Assembly (NCBI GenBank): GCA_033439685.1
Contig: JAUEDM010000001.1
Span: 6,882,001 to 6,946,000 of the forward strand
Reading direction: 5' to 3'
Length of the DNA stretch: 64,000 bases
Origin: Apodospora peruviana
Lineage: Eukaryota; Ascomycota; Sordariomycetes; Sordariales; Lasiosphaeriaceae
The notes below the pieces were generated by a model. That model saw only the letters and a program-made list of their open reading frames with translations. It made no database searches and was not told the origin of the DNA. Positions 35,576-46,679 of the stretch are shown one piece after another; the stretch's first letter is position 1, and each line of letters opens with the position of its first letter. The translations under genes were made by a program, and so were the position numbers.

Positions 35576-36462
35576 TGCGACTAGGTATGGATTCGAACTG
35601 TGTTTTGGTTCTAAATATCGGGACAGCGTCCGGCGCAGTGTCCGCTGGCGTATACGTAGAAGGTATAACGGCGGTTTCGCGGTTGGAAAAGATAGGTAGG
35701 GAGAGTGAATCTGCGTCCTGAAGACTCCAAGACGGGCTCCGAGTTGGAACTCGTTCGCTCGTTGTTGACGTGGGGTTGGATTCCGGTTTGTCGGTATCGC
35801 GGGGCACAAGGTAGGAGCCTGAAACGAAGAAAACGACAAAGGGAGGGAGTAATAGAATTGTCCTTCGAAATTGCGAGGCAAGAAAAGAAACGATGGCTGC
35901 TATGAACACTTGTCCAGTGATCCCGATGGCTCAGGCGCCATTTGGGGGTATTTCAGCTTCAAGTGGTCGTCGACAACAGTCGGGCTCGGGAGATTGATCA
36001 TTGGACGAGCCGGGTCATCGCCATTGCTTTTCAGGGCTCAGGCAGCCGGAAGGAACCTGAGACTCGGAGTGCTAACCAAACGCAGGTAGGGATGCGGGTT
36101 CAGGGAGAAGGAGGGGGCTGAGCCAAGCGGCGGAGCTTGCTGTGGTACCCCTCCAGTTCCAGTCCCAGGATCGCTGCTCAGCGCTTGACAGAGTAGGAAC
36201 CATTGTCTGACTTGTCATTGCTGCGGTTATCATGATGAAAATGGAATGGTTTCGAGACGAATGGAGATGCCAGGCATTCCGATAGTTCTTTCGTTCCACA
36301 CGAGCACGACTAGCTGTTGAAAGTAAATTGTGGAACTGTGACGTGCCGACGATGATAAATATTACCGGAATAATAGTTTCAGCTGTCCGGTAGCTTGGAA
36401 GAGGCTGTGAATTTCATTAATAGGCTCTGGATAGTAAAAATCTTTCAACAAATCAGCAACTA
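35576..36462. other. upstream region of the Sel1-repeat gene
   Basis: No gene recognised. It holds the putative promoter and 5' leader of the Sel1-repeat gene on the minus strand and the upstream flank of tRNA-Ile. Confidence 0.45.
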
Positions 36463-36557
36463 GCCCGATTAGCTCAGCTGGTTAGAGCGTCGTACTAATA
36501 GAGTATTGTTCTATCAAGTCAATGCGAAGGTCAACAGTTCAATCCTGTTATTGGGCA
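36463..36557 (+). tRNA. tRNA-Ile(AAT) with a 21-base intron
   Basis: The acceptor stem GCCCGAT pairs with ATTGGGC (one G-T). The D arm is GCTC...GAGC, the anticodon stem TCGTA/TGCGA, and the T arm AACAG-TTCAATC-CTGTT. The loop starts C-T-AAT-A, giving anticodon AAT at 36497-36499. The intron follows position 37 (36501-36521), the canonical site for nuclear tRNA introns. A T-rich stretch (tttatttttcc) just after the gene can serve as Pol III terminator. It decodes AUU. Confidence 0.9.
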
Positions 36558-37260
36558 TTTATTTTTCCTCTTGCTTTCCTCTTGCGAAAGCGCGTTCGAT
36601 ATTTATATATATAAATAGCCTTCGCTCATTTATTTATTTATACTTATATTCATTTCTTTTGCCCGCTTAGGTGCCTGTCTGGAAATCAATCCTGCACTTT
36701 CATTTCGAAGCTGGACAGACAGACAGACATAACTCGTATTTTAACGTCTGTACGGATTACAGAATATGGAATAAGTCAAGAACATAAATAACTCTTCTTA
36801 TTCATAATTATGCGTTTATGAAGCCCCTTCTAGGAAAGTCTCGTTACAAGTACTCATGGCTTTAACTATGTCAGCTTTAATCAAGTGAATGATAACTTAG
36901 CTCTAGCAACAAACAAAAAGATCGATAGAATATAGTCATTTGACCGATGTGATGATGGAGTGGAAGTTGATCTCCTGGCTCTTATGGGTTAAAGGGTACT
37001 AGCTAGTATTCCGTACTGCATATGCCGGAAGTGGAATGCCCCGCAGCAATTTCCGAACGGGGCAAGACACGCAAAGAGCTTGCAGCCAAAACACCCAGCA
37101 TGCTTCGATCAACAACAAACTCCCGACTAAAACTCGAGTTCGTGACGACAAGGCGTTTTTGCACCTCGGCGAGACTCCGCTCGAGGCCCGGTAAGCCCTT
37201 GCGCTCACTTCGAAATTTTGCCGTGATCATCACGCTCGCTCCGACGTTGCCCGGTTGACA
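36558..37260. other. AT-rich flank of tRNA-Ile and upstream of HTH gene
   Basis: Contains an AT-rich patch at about 36596-36660 (tatatat and tttatttattta runs) and a short gacagacagaca repeat at 36713-36728. No gene recognised. Confidence 0.5.
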
Positions 37261-38655
37261 ATGGCTCCGAAGGCGCCCGAGCGGCCCCGGTTGACCAAGA
37301 AGGGTCTTCCGAGGAAGAAGCCCGGTCCGGCGCCGAAACCGATGATGGAGTTGGCAAAATTCAAGAATAAAAAGCCCGTCAAACGTGCAGAGAGGTCATA
37401 CACACGCGAGCGCAAGATTGAGGTCATCCTGTTTCTGTTGAACCATAAAGTCGTCGACGACCGGCAGCAGCTTCGACAGCCGCGCCGCCGCATCGGACAG
37501 CCGCTGGAGAACATTGTGGAGGTAGGTCCGGATGGGCAGCTAGTCAAGTATCGGGCACCAACCTATGCAGAGGCTTCTGAGTGGTTCAAAGTCCCGGTGC
37601 CAACTATCAACGGATGGTGGGACAACCGTGTTAAGATACTAGAGGGAACCGGAATTGAGTTACCAAAGGTGCCAGAGGCCCTTCCCATCCCAGCCGACCT
37701 GTTCTCGGCACCACCTCCTCTACCTCCATATCATAGGAGAAAGAGCCCACCTCAGAGACCCTCAGCTGCTCCAGAGGGTCAGCCTCAAAGACCCGGCCCA
37801 TCTTCCACTCCAGCTTCGGTAAGAGCTCCAGCTCAACAGCATCCAGCGCCAGCCCCAGTTGCAACTCCAGGTTCGGTTCCGAGGAGTCAAGTTCGGGAGA
37901 TTCCAGCTTCTGCACCTGGGTTTGGTATACTGCAACTTACAACCCCTAACGTCCAACCGCCTCCTCGGGCACCACCACCACTAGCTCCAGCACTTCCCAT
38001 AATACCCCCTGTTCCACCTCTTGATTTGCCGTATTCAACGTGGACAGTATATCCGAACGGACTAGAAACGGTGCCTCCTTTGATCAACGGGCAGGTGGTT
38101 CTGCCTTATCAACCGCCGGTGCCTACGGTGCCTGCGCCAGGACAGCAACCAAACTTCAACTCTGGACACCTAACTCAACCACCCGCGCCCCGGTCTGCTC
38201 CGCAGCCACCGCCCATGAATGGAGGGCCTCGGGGGGGCAAAGTTGCAATTCGAGCACCGCGGCCGCCTCGCGCACGACCGCAAGCTAAACCACGACCTCA
38301 GGCTCAGACTCAACCTCAGCCACAAGCGCCTGTCAACGGCGCGCCGGGCCGGACCCTGTCAACGGCAATCGAGGTTGTAAGCACTCCAGCGGACGACGAC
38401 GTTATGCAAACACCGCCTCCACTGTTCACAGATGATGAAGACGAAGACGACGACAATGGCGGTGGCGAGAGTAACGAGAGTAGTACCGAACCATCTAGAG
38501 GGGAGTCGGTCGATACTACCACTACACCACCAGCAGCTGAACCACCCTCATCAACCGCTGCAAAAGGGACGCCAACTTTGGGCGGCGGGCGGCCCTTGGG
38601 GATAGATGAATATGTATTACGAGCGGCGTTTAAGACAGGTCCAGAAACAGGGTAA
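37261..38655 (+). CDS. proline-rich protein with N-terminal helix-turn-helix-like region
   Basis: A single frame of 464 residues from the ATG at 37261. The first 35 residues are basic with an AT-hook-like KKGLPRKKPGPAPKP. Residues about 50-130 look like a DNA-binding helix-turn-helix: SYTRERKIEVILFLLNHKV, then YRAPTYAEASEWFKVPVPTI and NGWWDNRVKILEG. This arrangement recalls the HTH of CENP-B/transposase-derived proteins, though no DDE nuclease follows. The rest is extremely Pro/Ala/Gln-rich, then acidic (FTDDEDEDDDNG), ending in a short conserved-looking LGIDEYVLRAAFKTGPETG. A nuclear DNA-binding role is inference; no named family is recognised. Its flanks are long and gene-free. Confidence 0.65.
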   Translation: MAPKAPERPRLTKKGLPRKKPGPAPKPMMELAKFKNKKPVKRAERSYTRERKIEVILFLLNHKVVDDRQQLRQPRRRIGQPLENIVEVGPDGQLVKYRAPTYAEASEWFKVPVPTINGWWDNRVKILEGTGIELPKVPEALPIPADLFSAPPPLPPYHRRKSPPQRPSAAPEGQPQRPGPSSTPASVRAPAQQHPAPAPVATPGSVPRSQVREIPASAPGFGILQLTTPNVQPPPRAPPPLAPALPIIPPVPPLDLPYSTWTVYPNGLETVPPLINGQVVLPYQPPVPTVPAPGQQPNFNSGHLTQPPAPRSAPQPPPMNGGPRGGKVAIRAPRPPRARPQAKPRPQAQTQPQPQAPVNGAPGRTLSTAIEVVSTPADDDVMQTPPPLFTDDEDEDDDNGGGESNESSTEPSRGESVDTTTTPPAAEPPSSTAAKGTPTLGGGRPLGIDEYVLRAAFKTGPETG

Positions 38656-39821
38656 ATGGGAGGGAGAATCGGAGGTGATTTTGGGTTTTTGGGGACAAGC
38701 AAGCAACTGGCGTTGTAATTAGAAAGGAACCAAGAGTGTATATCCAAGCTATGAGATAGATGTCGCCCATGTGACAGCGATTGTATATAGAGACCTACCT
38801 AGAGGTCGCAAGTAGAACCATACTAAGTTTTAGTCGGGACGAAAAGGGAGCTTAAATAACTATAGCTGCTTTTATGATAAATCATTGATATCGGACGAAA
38901 GAGATCTTCCTCGAATTCCGGCGGGTGGCATCGGAACGCGAGTTCTCCTTAATAAGCAAAGATACAGCTGAATGAATGGTAGAGACAGAGACTAACGATG
39001 GGGAATAAATTCAGAACGATTGTGGATGGCGCGGCGCCGGAGTCAGATGACGAGATTCCATCTCATTTTGAAGAGTGGTTAAGTACCTCCTTGATCTGTG
39101 CAACTAGATACTTAACTGTATTTGACTGTGAAGGACCATGAGGCTTATCTGGACTCGGGAGGAGCTGGACCACAAGGTGGAATTCAAGTCACTAAACATG
39201 AACCCAATCAATTATCAAACATTGGGTAATTCCATGTGAGCATCGTAATATAAGATGTGTGGTGAATATCAAAGATATAATTGATGAAGCAATAAAGCTT
39301 CTCGCCGTTCAGGTGGTTCAAGTGAAGTTACCTGAGGTACCTAAGGTAACCAGCTGCGCAATTAAGCCCGGCGTCGTCCGGGCGGCCCCCGAAGTGGGTC
39401 CACCGAGCCGGGACCTTAGCTGCTGTGGTGTTTCGTTAATGCCGCTATCAGTGCGCCAACAATGACATCGCGCCTGCTCAAAATCTCTCAACCTCACGCT
39501 CAAAGTTCCTTGAGAGTGCCCTGAATAATGATATCATGAAGCCATGATAAGAGCCCCTCGACACCACACAGATATACCAACCTGAACGATCTACTTTCAT
39601 AATTACTGTCCAGTTCCGGAATTTATATATACTTTGGTCGCCTGTATTCCCTGCATAAACGTATCGTTAACTCGACTCGTACCTCGCGAGGTCCCTGCCT
39701 ACCTGGTAAGATACCTTACGGTAGTTATTCGAGTAACACCAGAGTCGTATCCACACGGGATCCTTGGCATTACGCGATCGATTTCGCGTCGGAACTTTTA
39801 AAAGGCAGGAAGCCGAAAGAG
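38656..39821. other. intergenic, HTH gene to TRP channel
   Basis: No gene recognised. A near-palindromic TTACCTGAGGTACC/CTAAGGTAAC motif lies at 39328-39350, one of the dispersed GGTACC-type elements of this window. Confidence 0.5.
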
Positions 39822-42453
39822 ATGGGAGACCATTCTGACCGGCGCTCTGGCCGGGGGCGCTCAATTCGAATTGATGAAGCACCAGAACGTCGGCCTCTCT
39901 TGCAGCCCCGCCGCTCGACCTTCCCGCATGAGCTTGACGGAGAGGTCTTTAGCTGCTTCACAGATGAAGCCCACTCACACCTGCCCGTCTACACAAACAT
40001 ACACCGCATTCGACGCGACATCACGTCGGTCGTCGAGGATTACCTCAGTCTAGATCAGCTAATAGATGTGCGCATCAACGTCTCGGTGGTGCGGCCACTG
40101 GTGGACAAGCTTTATGAGCAGGACGATATCTCAATTGGTACTTGACGACGTCCCGCCACCTCTAACGATTAATTATTTCCATTGTTCGCTGACATGGAGT
40201 GTTTTCATAGTGTACTGCCTGCTAGTCAACAGGGTGCAGTTCCTGGAAGACCAGTCGCATCTGCACAATCGACAAAATGTAAACTTCAGCCGGGCCACGC
40301 TGTGCGAGCTTATCGCCACCCGCATCCTCAGACGGTTCAACGAGGACAATGAAGGGCCCGAGGGTCTCTTGGTCCTCGCTCATATCCTCGTCGCCGGGTT
40401 CGAACCGTTCCAAAACGCACCTCCAGAAATTAGACGCGAGGTCGCTGATTGGCATCAAACCCTGCCAGCGCTGGAGATTGCCATCCTGAGTGAGAGTAAG
40501 CTTTTTCTAAGCTCGACTGCGTGTCAGAAGGTGTAAGTGTCCCTCGCCCCTACGGTCCCGTCCTAATAAAGGAACATGTTGTGCTAAAATGCTTATCAGC
40601 ATCGACGGCATCTATGAGGGCCGAATCATCTACACTCCATCTAGCTTCTTGGATTTGATCCCGGATCGATACAAACTTAAACCGATTGCGCTCTACGACC
40701 CAAAGGAAGCTCCGCTACTCAACCAGTACCGGCTGATTGTTCCGCGGACGAGGAACATCCTCGAGATCTTACAGTTTGTGATCCTCCTCGGGTTATACGT
40801 CGCCTTTATGGCTGAAAGGGATCCCTCCGTGGTGAGCTCCTTGGAGATATGCTTCACCATCTACGGATTTGGCTGGGTGTTGGACCAATTTGCCACTATT
40901 TTGGAACACGGATGGTACGTCTTTGAGATGCATGCTCGATAGTCTCTGTAGGAGTCACGATTGACTAATCAAAACTTCTAGGCATGTCTACACGCAAAAT
41001 CTCTGGTCCTTCCTCGACGTGACGTTTGCCGCCATCTACTGGGTCTACCTCATAATGCGCATATATGGCTGGAGAACCGGGTCCATAGAGCCAGGTCGAC
41101 AGGCGTTTGACGTGTTGGCTATGGGAGCGCCGGTGCTTATTCCGCGTTTGGCCTTCAATCTGCTTTCGGATAATCTGCTGTTCCTGTCTCTGAGGTCCAT
41201 GATGTCCGACTTTGCTTTGCTGAGTGCCTTGGCTGGCTGGTGGGTGAACTTCTTACTACGTGCTAGGGTTTGGTTTCGGTAGTGGACGATACTAACACTC
41301 ACGACAGGTGCTTCTTCGGATTCCTATTATCCCTAGTCTGGGTCGGGAACGGGGTGTTCGATGCAGTGTATGTATCAATCAGGCTGGAGGGTTTTGTGAT
41401 GATGTTACTGACGAATTATAGAACCATTGCCAAGTGGATGATTTATATCTGGTTTGGCTTGGATGGCTCTGGAATTCAACATTCGGTCAGTATCATTGCG
41501 CTCCGGCCCCGAAAGAGGCTCGCTAATACAAGAAACAGACCGAGTTCCATGAGATATTGGGACCAGCACTCATGATAGCGTTCGCATTCCTTGGCAACAC
41601 CCTCTTTCTCACAATTCTTGTTTCAATGCTTTCCAGTACCTTTAGCACGATCGTCTCAACCGCAACCGCGGAGATCCAGTTCCGCCATGCTGTCCTGACA
41701 CTTGAAGGGGTCAAGAGTGACGCTATTTTCGCCTACCAACCCCCATTCAACATCTTGGCCGTGCTCGTACTGGCTCCGCTCAAATTCTTTATCTCGCCCC
41801 GGTGGTTTCACAAGATACATGTCTTCAGTGTGCGCCTCCTCAACCTTCCCATACTGCTCATCATCGCTTTCGTCGAGCGCCGGGTTTTACGGCCAGAGAT
41901 GATGCCTGGAGCAGTATGTCCGAGTGGGGCCACAGCCACGTCGAAATCTCGCCTGTGGTTCTGGGATAGGTGGCGTCTCACAGCACATGGCGACATTACA
42001 GCTGTTTTTGACCTCGAACCACCAGATACGGTTGTTGATGAAATTGCTACGGACGATACCCTCACTAAGCACATGATCCGCCGCCAATACACGCGGAATA
42101 ACACAATGGAAAGCAGCCAGCAGTCGACCCTCATGGCAGGTGGGCCGGACGAGCATGGCTCTGTGCCAAATGGCCCAAAGGCGCCGGAGCGATCCAAGAC
42201 CCCTAGCCGGCGGGATAGCATTGCTCCGTTTCCGGGGCTGCGAGCAGAGCTGCGTGGGATGCTGAGCGAAAGCGATGAGGTGGGCGATATTACGTCACGG
42301 TTAGAGGCGCTGGAAGAAAGCACGCAGAGGATCGAGTCCATGTTGGCAAAATTGGTCAGTGTTCTTGAAGAGAATGGATCAGTGGAAGGGGATGTGTCGG
42401 CAGGCCGCACTGGTACATTGGGAGATCTTGATCGCCCAACTAGCTTTGAGTGA
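39822..42453 (+). CDS. YVC1: YVC1-type TRP cation channel
   Basis: Seven exons: 39822-40137, 40211-40532, 40600-40914, 40982-41239, 41308-41367, 41422-41485 and 41539-42453 (749 residues), with introns of 53-73 bases and consistent phase. The N-terminal cytosolic domain (DKLYEQDDISI, CELIATRILRRFNEDNEGPE, LSSTACQKVIDGIYEGRIIY) and the ankle sequence NQYRLIVPRTRNILEILQF match fungal vacuolar TRP channels. At least six hydrophobic segments follow, including ILQFVILLGLYVAFM, LWSFLDVTFAAIYWVYLIM, FFGFLLSLVWVGNG and LMIAFAFLGNTLFLTILVSM. The C-terminal tail is Ser/Glu-rich with a predicted coiled coil (ITSRLEALEESTQRIESML). Yvc1 releases calcium from the vacuole under osmotic or mechanical stimulation. 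The protein is somewhat longer than I recall for yeast Yvc1. Confidence 0.92.
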
Positions 42454-43026
42454 CAGAAGTCCACAGCGGGTGGGAGCTAACACTGCTCCCGTCGTTTGTT
42501 GATATCATGATCTTGTGTTCTAGCGAGGCGTTTGGGTTGCAGCAGCACCGCTCTTTCTTGGGTTTTGTTACGCGGTTCTCAACTGAACTTTTTATTGACG
42601 GGATGACTATACCACACTGCTTAGTCGGTATTCCATCTGAACTTCATGACTGGAGGGTGCATACCTTATTTGGATACCACTTGGCTCATTCAGTAAGTGA
42701 GTATTGGTGGAAGGAGGTAATGCGCCTTACCTTGGACCGTAACCACCCTAATCTTTTCTCTCTCCTGCGAGATCTCAGATTGCACTTCGCTTCGCCAAAA
42801 CGCATCTCACTTCCCACCATCGCATTGCCTGCCTCATTTGAAAAAGTCGCCAGGTAAATTTACCCTCATCTCTGTCGTTTTTTTTTCGTTCGGACAGTGG
42901 ACTAAACCATGACAGAACTTCAGCCGAGAAGCCAACGTCGGCCTGTTCAATTCTCACTCAATCCACGCACCTCAATAACGACTCGCTTCGGTCAAGCAGT
43001 ACCTACAGCCGCCACAGAAAAACAAA
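42454..43026. other. intergenic, TRP channel to Cys-rich gene
   Basis: 3' flank of the channel gene and leader of the small Cys-rich gene; a T-run lies near 42880. Nothing else is recognised. Confidence 0.5.
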
Positions 43027-43332
43027 ATGTGCCTGACTGTCCTATACAAAGACCGCGCCTGCAAGCACATGTGGGCGGCCATCGTTCAGCCATGCGCGCC
43101 GGGGATGGGCTTCAACAACTGTCCATCCTTTTTCAACGGCGAGCCCAAGGAGGAACCGCCGATGCTTGTCCCTTGTGACGAGCCGTGCCCGCTGTGCGAT
43201 CTCCACGACGTGTATGACCGTAACTTGATTCGCCGCATCTTGAAGATGAAGACGGGATATCGTTGGGGACTAGGTCCGAGCAAGAAGGATTACGGTGTCG
43301 ATATTGAGGCTGGCTGCTGTGCGATTATGTGA
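43027..43332 (+). CDS. small Cys-rich protein with C-terminal CaaX box
   Basis: A single frame of 101 residues. Residues 11-23 read ACKHMWAAIVQPC, nearly the same as the motif of the protein encoded at 1130-1558. Further Cys pairs follow (CDEPCPLC), giving a Cys/His-rich, probably metal-binding core, then a basic helix. It ends EAGCCAIM: the last four residues, CAIM, form a CaaX box whose terminal Met favours farnesylation, with a preceding Cys that could be palmitoylated. There is no signal peptide, so a cytosolic, membrane-anchored protein is the simplest inference. No known family function is recognised. Confidence 0.65.
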   Translation: MCLTVLYKDRACKHMWAAIVQPCAPGMGFNNCPSFFNGEPKEEPPMLVPCDEPCPLCDLHDVYDRNLIRRILKMKTGYRWGLGPSKKDYGVDIEAGCCAIM

Positions 43333-43915
43333 ACATCCTGAAACGGCGTTCAGATGCGCCGGTCTCCTTCAAGTCTTGATCACATCGGGGAGACGCTCAT
43401 GGACACGACGCAGATTCTCAATATCGGGTAACCACGAATAGTCTGTCTTGCAATTTGGAATTTTATAAGCAAACACTGCTCATCCATAGTATTTGTACAT
43501 TGCCGTTGGTGTGTGAGGAATGGAAAGATACCTCAGGTAGGTAGGTACCTTATGTAAGTGAGCCAGACGGCTCATATTGACACTCACCAAAGTCTATAAA
43601 ATATTCATGCATATTCCTGATCAACACTTATAACTGAGCCATGAAAAGACGCTGCCATCTTCGACACTGTCACACTGTTGGATTGATATTTTTGCTGGTT
43701 ATTCGAACCATATTATCAACTGTGTCACGTGCTTCATGAAGAAGCCTAAGGTAATAAAACTCTGCGGCCGTCTTCCCGTGTGCAAAAACACTCATTCCTA
43801 ATTTGGCCCAAAAGTGAAGCTATCCCCCCCCTTTTCCCCAATCCACCCTAAACTTACCTTACTTCCAGGATTGTCCTTCGTCTTCGCCCTATCCAACGCA
43901 ATCAATCAATCGGCA
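43333..43915. other. intergenic upstream of MTQ2
   Basis: Contains a dense CCTCAGGTAGGTAGGTACC-type motif at 43531-43549. No coding or RNA feature is recognised. Confidence 0.5.
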
Positions 43916-44716
43916 ATGCTTCCTACACCCGACACCTCTCACGTTCCTTACCAGCGTGTCTATGAGCCGGCAGAGGACTCTTTTCTTCTTCTCGACACGC
44001 TCTCCTCCGCCACCGAGACAGCCTATCTCGCACGCAGATTTGGATCCTCAATAGTTGCGCCATTAATCCTCGAAGTCGGCCCCGGCTCGGGCGTAGTAAT
44101 CGCCTTCCTGACCGCCAACGCGCGCACAATATTCGGCACATCAGACATCCTCACCCTCGGCGTCGACGTCAACGGATTCGCCTGCGCGGCCACCGAGAAG
44201 ACCGTCTCTAGAGCTGTTGTCACCGAAAACAACTCCTCTTCAACAAAACGACAAGACGAGGAAAGGGAGACGGGGACCTTCCTCGCTGCCGTCCAAGGAG
44301 ACCTCACTTCGCCTCTCCGCCCCGGCACAATCGACATGCTCGTGTTCAATCCGCCATATGTGCCCACGGCGGAACTGCCTGCTGCCGCTTTTGCTCCATC
44401 ATCCTCATCGACGCAAACAACGACTTTCAGACAAGATTCGCACCTGCTCGAACTGTCGTATGCCGGCGGAAAGGACGGCATGGAGACGACGGACCGGTTG
44501 ATTGCCGCGCTGCCGATTATTCTCTCCAAGAGGGGTTGCGCGTACATCTTGCTGTGTGCGCAAAACCGACCCGAAGAGGTCAAGGAGCGAGTGCGCAGGT
44601 GGTCCGGCGGCGGCGTTGGAGAGGTCTGGAAGGCAGAAACTGTCGGGACGAGTGGGAAGCAGGCCGGGTGGGAGAAGCTTCAGATTATTAGGATATGGCG
44701 CGAGACGAACGTCTAA
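43916..44716 (+). CDS. MTQ2: eRF1 (N5)-glutamine methyltransferase catalytic subunit
   Basis: A single exon of 266 residues. The frame is open 34 codons upstream, but the Met at 43916 begins MLPTPDTSHVPYQRVYEPAE, the normal start of the Mtq2/HEMK2 family. The SAM-binding motif is ILEVGPGSG (about 51-59), the acidic loop LGVDVN (81-86), and the catalytic motif NPPYVP (145-150). Mtq2 with Trm112 methylates the GGQ glutamine of release factor eRF1 in the cytosol. It converges on the SmD1 gene. Confidence 0.93.
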   Translation: MLPTPDTSHVPYQRVYEPAEDSFLLLDTLSSATETAYLARRFGSSIVAPLILEVGPGSGVVIAFLTANARTIFGTSDILTLGVDVNGFACAATEKTVSRAVVTENNSSSTKRQDEERETGTFLAAVQGDLTSPLRPGTIDMLVFNPPYVPTAELPAAAFAPSSSSTQTTTFRQDSHLLELSYAGGKDGMETTDRLIAALPIILSKRGCAYILLCAQNRPEEVKERVRRWSGGGVGEVWKAETVGTSGKQAGWEKLQIIRIWRETNV

Positions 44717-45484
44717 CATACATCTTGACTCGTTCGATGATCAATTAGAAGTCAGGGAGTATGCATAGGTTGTGGGTATTCTCATTAGGTATCTATCTAT
44801 CCTTGATGTTTTTCATATAACATCTGAATGTCCAGAAGCTAGACACAGAAAACGACCTTTGCTTGGCACCGGAGCCACACACAGGTCGCGAATCAAGTTC
44901 CCCTATTAACCTCGTGCAAGGGTGCATGCATCTCTTCAGTCCCGAATAGACAAAACAACACAATTGAACTTCGGATTAGCAAAACAACCAATTTGCTTCC
45001 AAATTTTCCAGGCCATCTCGTTTCCTAGAACGCCGTAAAGAGGATTTGTTGCTTTCCTTGCTCGCTAGTCTGTCTGCCCCTAACTGATACAACAGACAAG
45101 AGCAAGTGTGCGTTCCGGTTCCGTAGTGACAAATGGAGCAAAGCAAATCAATGAATGCTCTCGCGTTGGGTTTGTCGTCGTGCCTCCCAAATTCCTGGTT
45201 GGTGGTGCATCATTTCCGCTCTCGTCCTCTCAAAAGTCTTGATTCCAATCTTTTTTGCAATGCCAACGTCTGCCCGGCCGGCAAGTCGCGCCTGACCACC
45301 TAGCTCTAAATCCACCCAAGTTCCACGCATCTTGCAGTCTTTTTTTTTCGTTGTAACCGCTGCGCAAAAAGACAAAAAAAACAAGTCCCAGACGCCACGA
45401 GAAAGAAACACGCGCACAACCACATACATACAGACAGACGGGGACCAGATACAAGCGAAGGCAGGCATCTTTCTTTCTGCTTGC
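44717..45484. other. convergent gap between MTQ2 and SmD1
   Basis: 3' flanks of two convergent genes; no feature recognised beyond a short T-run near 45342. Confidence 0.5.
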
Positions 45485-46010
45485 TTAACCCCGACCTCTG
45501 CCACGGAATCCTCCTCCTCCTCCACGCGGGCCGCCACGTCCTCTGCCACGGGGCCCACCGCGACCGCGACCGCCGCCGCGGTCCGCCGCCTCCTTGCGCG
45601 CCTTGTTCTTGGGCTTGGGCGCATCGTCGACAAGTAACGTGTCGAGCGGGAGAGAATCCGGCAAAAGAATATATCGGATCGTAGAGCCGCGGATGTTCAT
45701 TGTTTCCAAAGCGATCGCGTCGGCCGATCCCTTCTGTGTCATCTTGACGTTGCGCAGCGCCGTGTTCATCTGAGGGCTGATGCTCGTAACACTTCCGTGG
45801 ACGATGGTGCCGTTCTTGAGCTCGACGGTGACGGTTTCGCTGCTCAGCTTCATGAGGAATCTAATGTCAACCAAAATGTCAGTTTCGCGCCGCCCGCCGT
45901 GCCTGTTGTTGCGAATTGATTTGTGGTGTTTCGAGACGAAAGACAGAGAGGAAAATACGAAAAGTTTCGTTCGTTCACAGTTCCGTTTTTACTTACCTGA
46001 CTAGCTTCAT
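45485..46010 (-). CDS. SMD1: small nuclear ribonucleoprotein Sm D1
   Basis: Two exons: a 14-base first exon 45997-46010 (M K L V plus two bases) and 45485-45860, separated by a 136-base intron (GTAAGT...CATTAG). The product has 129 residues. After splicing it begins MKLVRFLMKLSSETVTVELK, the canonical SmD1 start; without splicing the frame would begin with an unrelated MVDI. The Sm1 and Sm2 motifs are present (VELKNGTIVHGSVTSI, NIRGSTIRYILLPDSLPLDT). The tail is an Arg-Gly repeat (GRGRGGPRGRGRGGPRGG) of the kind symmetrically dimethylated in Sm proteins. It is part of the heptameric Sm ring of spliceosomal snRNPs. Confidence 0.96.
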
Positions 46011-46679
46011 CTTGACTGATTTGATTTTCTTGTGTATCAGCGCAGACTTCGGTTTTTGCAGAGTGTGGTGTGAGATATCGAGTTTCGCCCAGTTGCTGCT
46101 GCTGTAAGTCCCTGGTAGGTTTGGAGGATCGTTGATGGGCAGGGCCAATGCACTGTAATCCGTAGAAATTCAAGCTTCCCTAACCCGTGCAATGCCACGT
46201 GACACGTGACTTTCGCGGCTTTGGCCTGGCAGCTTGGTAAGGATTTGCTCCACACTCGGCCTGGGTGGGGCGGTACGGTTCCTCAATTACGGGGTTGATA
46301 CGGCCGTATGGTATGGAGCACGGATACGGCCATCACTGGTACGCGTTGAACAGAAGCTACCCAAGATACAAAGGTGACAATAGGCAACCGAACACTTTTG
46401 CGGCAAATAGACAAGCTCCCCAAGCTCGCAGGGTATCCGTGCGGGTTATAACATGCAGCAGATGGCGCTGTCTCTTCGAGTCTTCATGATTATCAGAATA
46501 GTTAACCTCGTGGTTCGGATGTCGAGGCTAGACGAACGCCCGCTTCGCACCATAACAAGTAGACCATATCTATCAGTAGTGTCCCAGGTATCTACATAGT
46601 AAAAACGTTGCCGCTGAGGCGGCCAGTTCCCGCTAGACTTGAACGCACCGTATAACACCCCAAAATCTCAAGCGACCGT
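46011..46679. other. SmD1 upstream and PKR1 downstream flank
   Basis: Promoter side of SmD1 and 3' side of PKR1, both on the minus strand. No other feature recognised. Confidence 0.45.

Noticed and set aside
45148..45633. 161-codon minus-strand frame overlapping SmD1
   Set aside because: Alternate-frame shadow of the Arg-Gly repeat region plus 3' flank.
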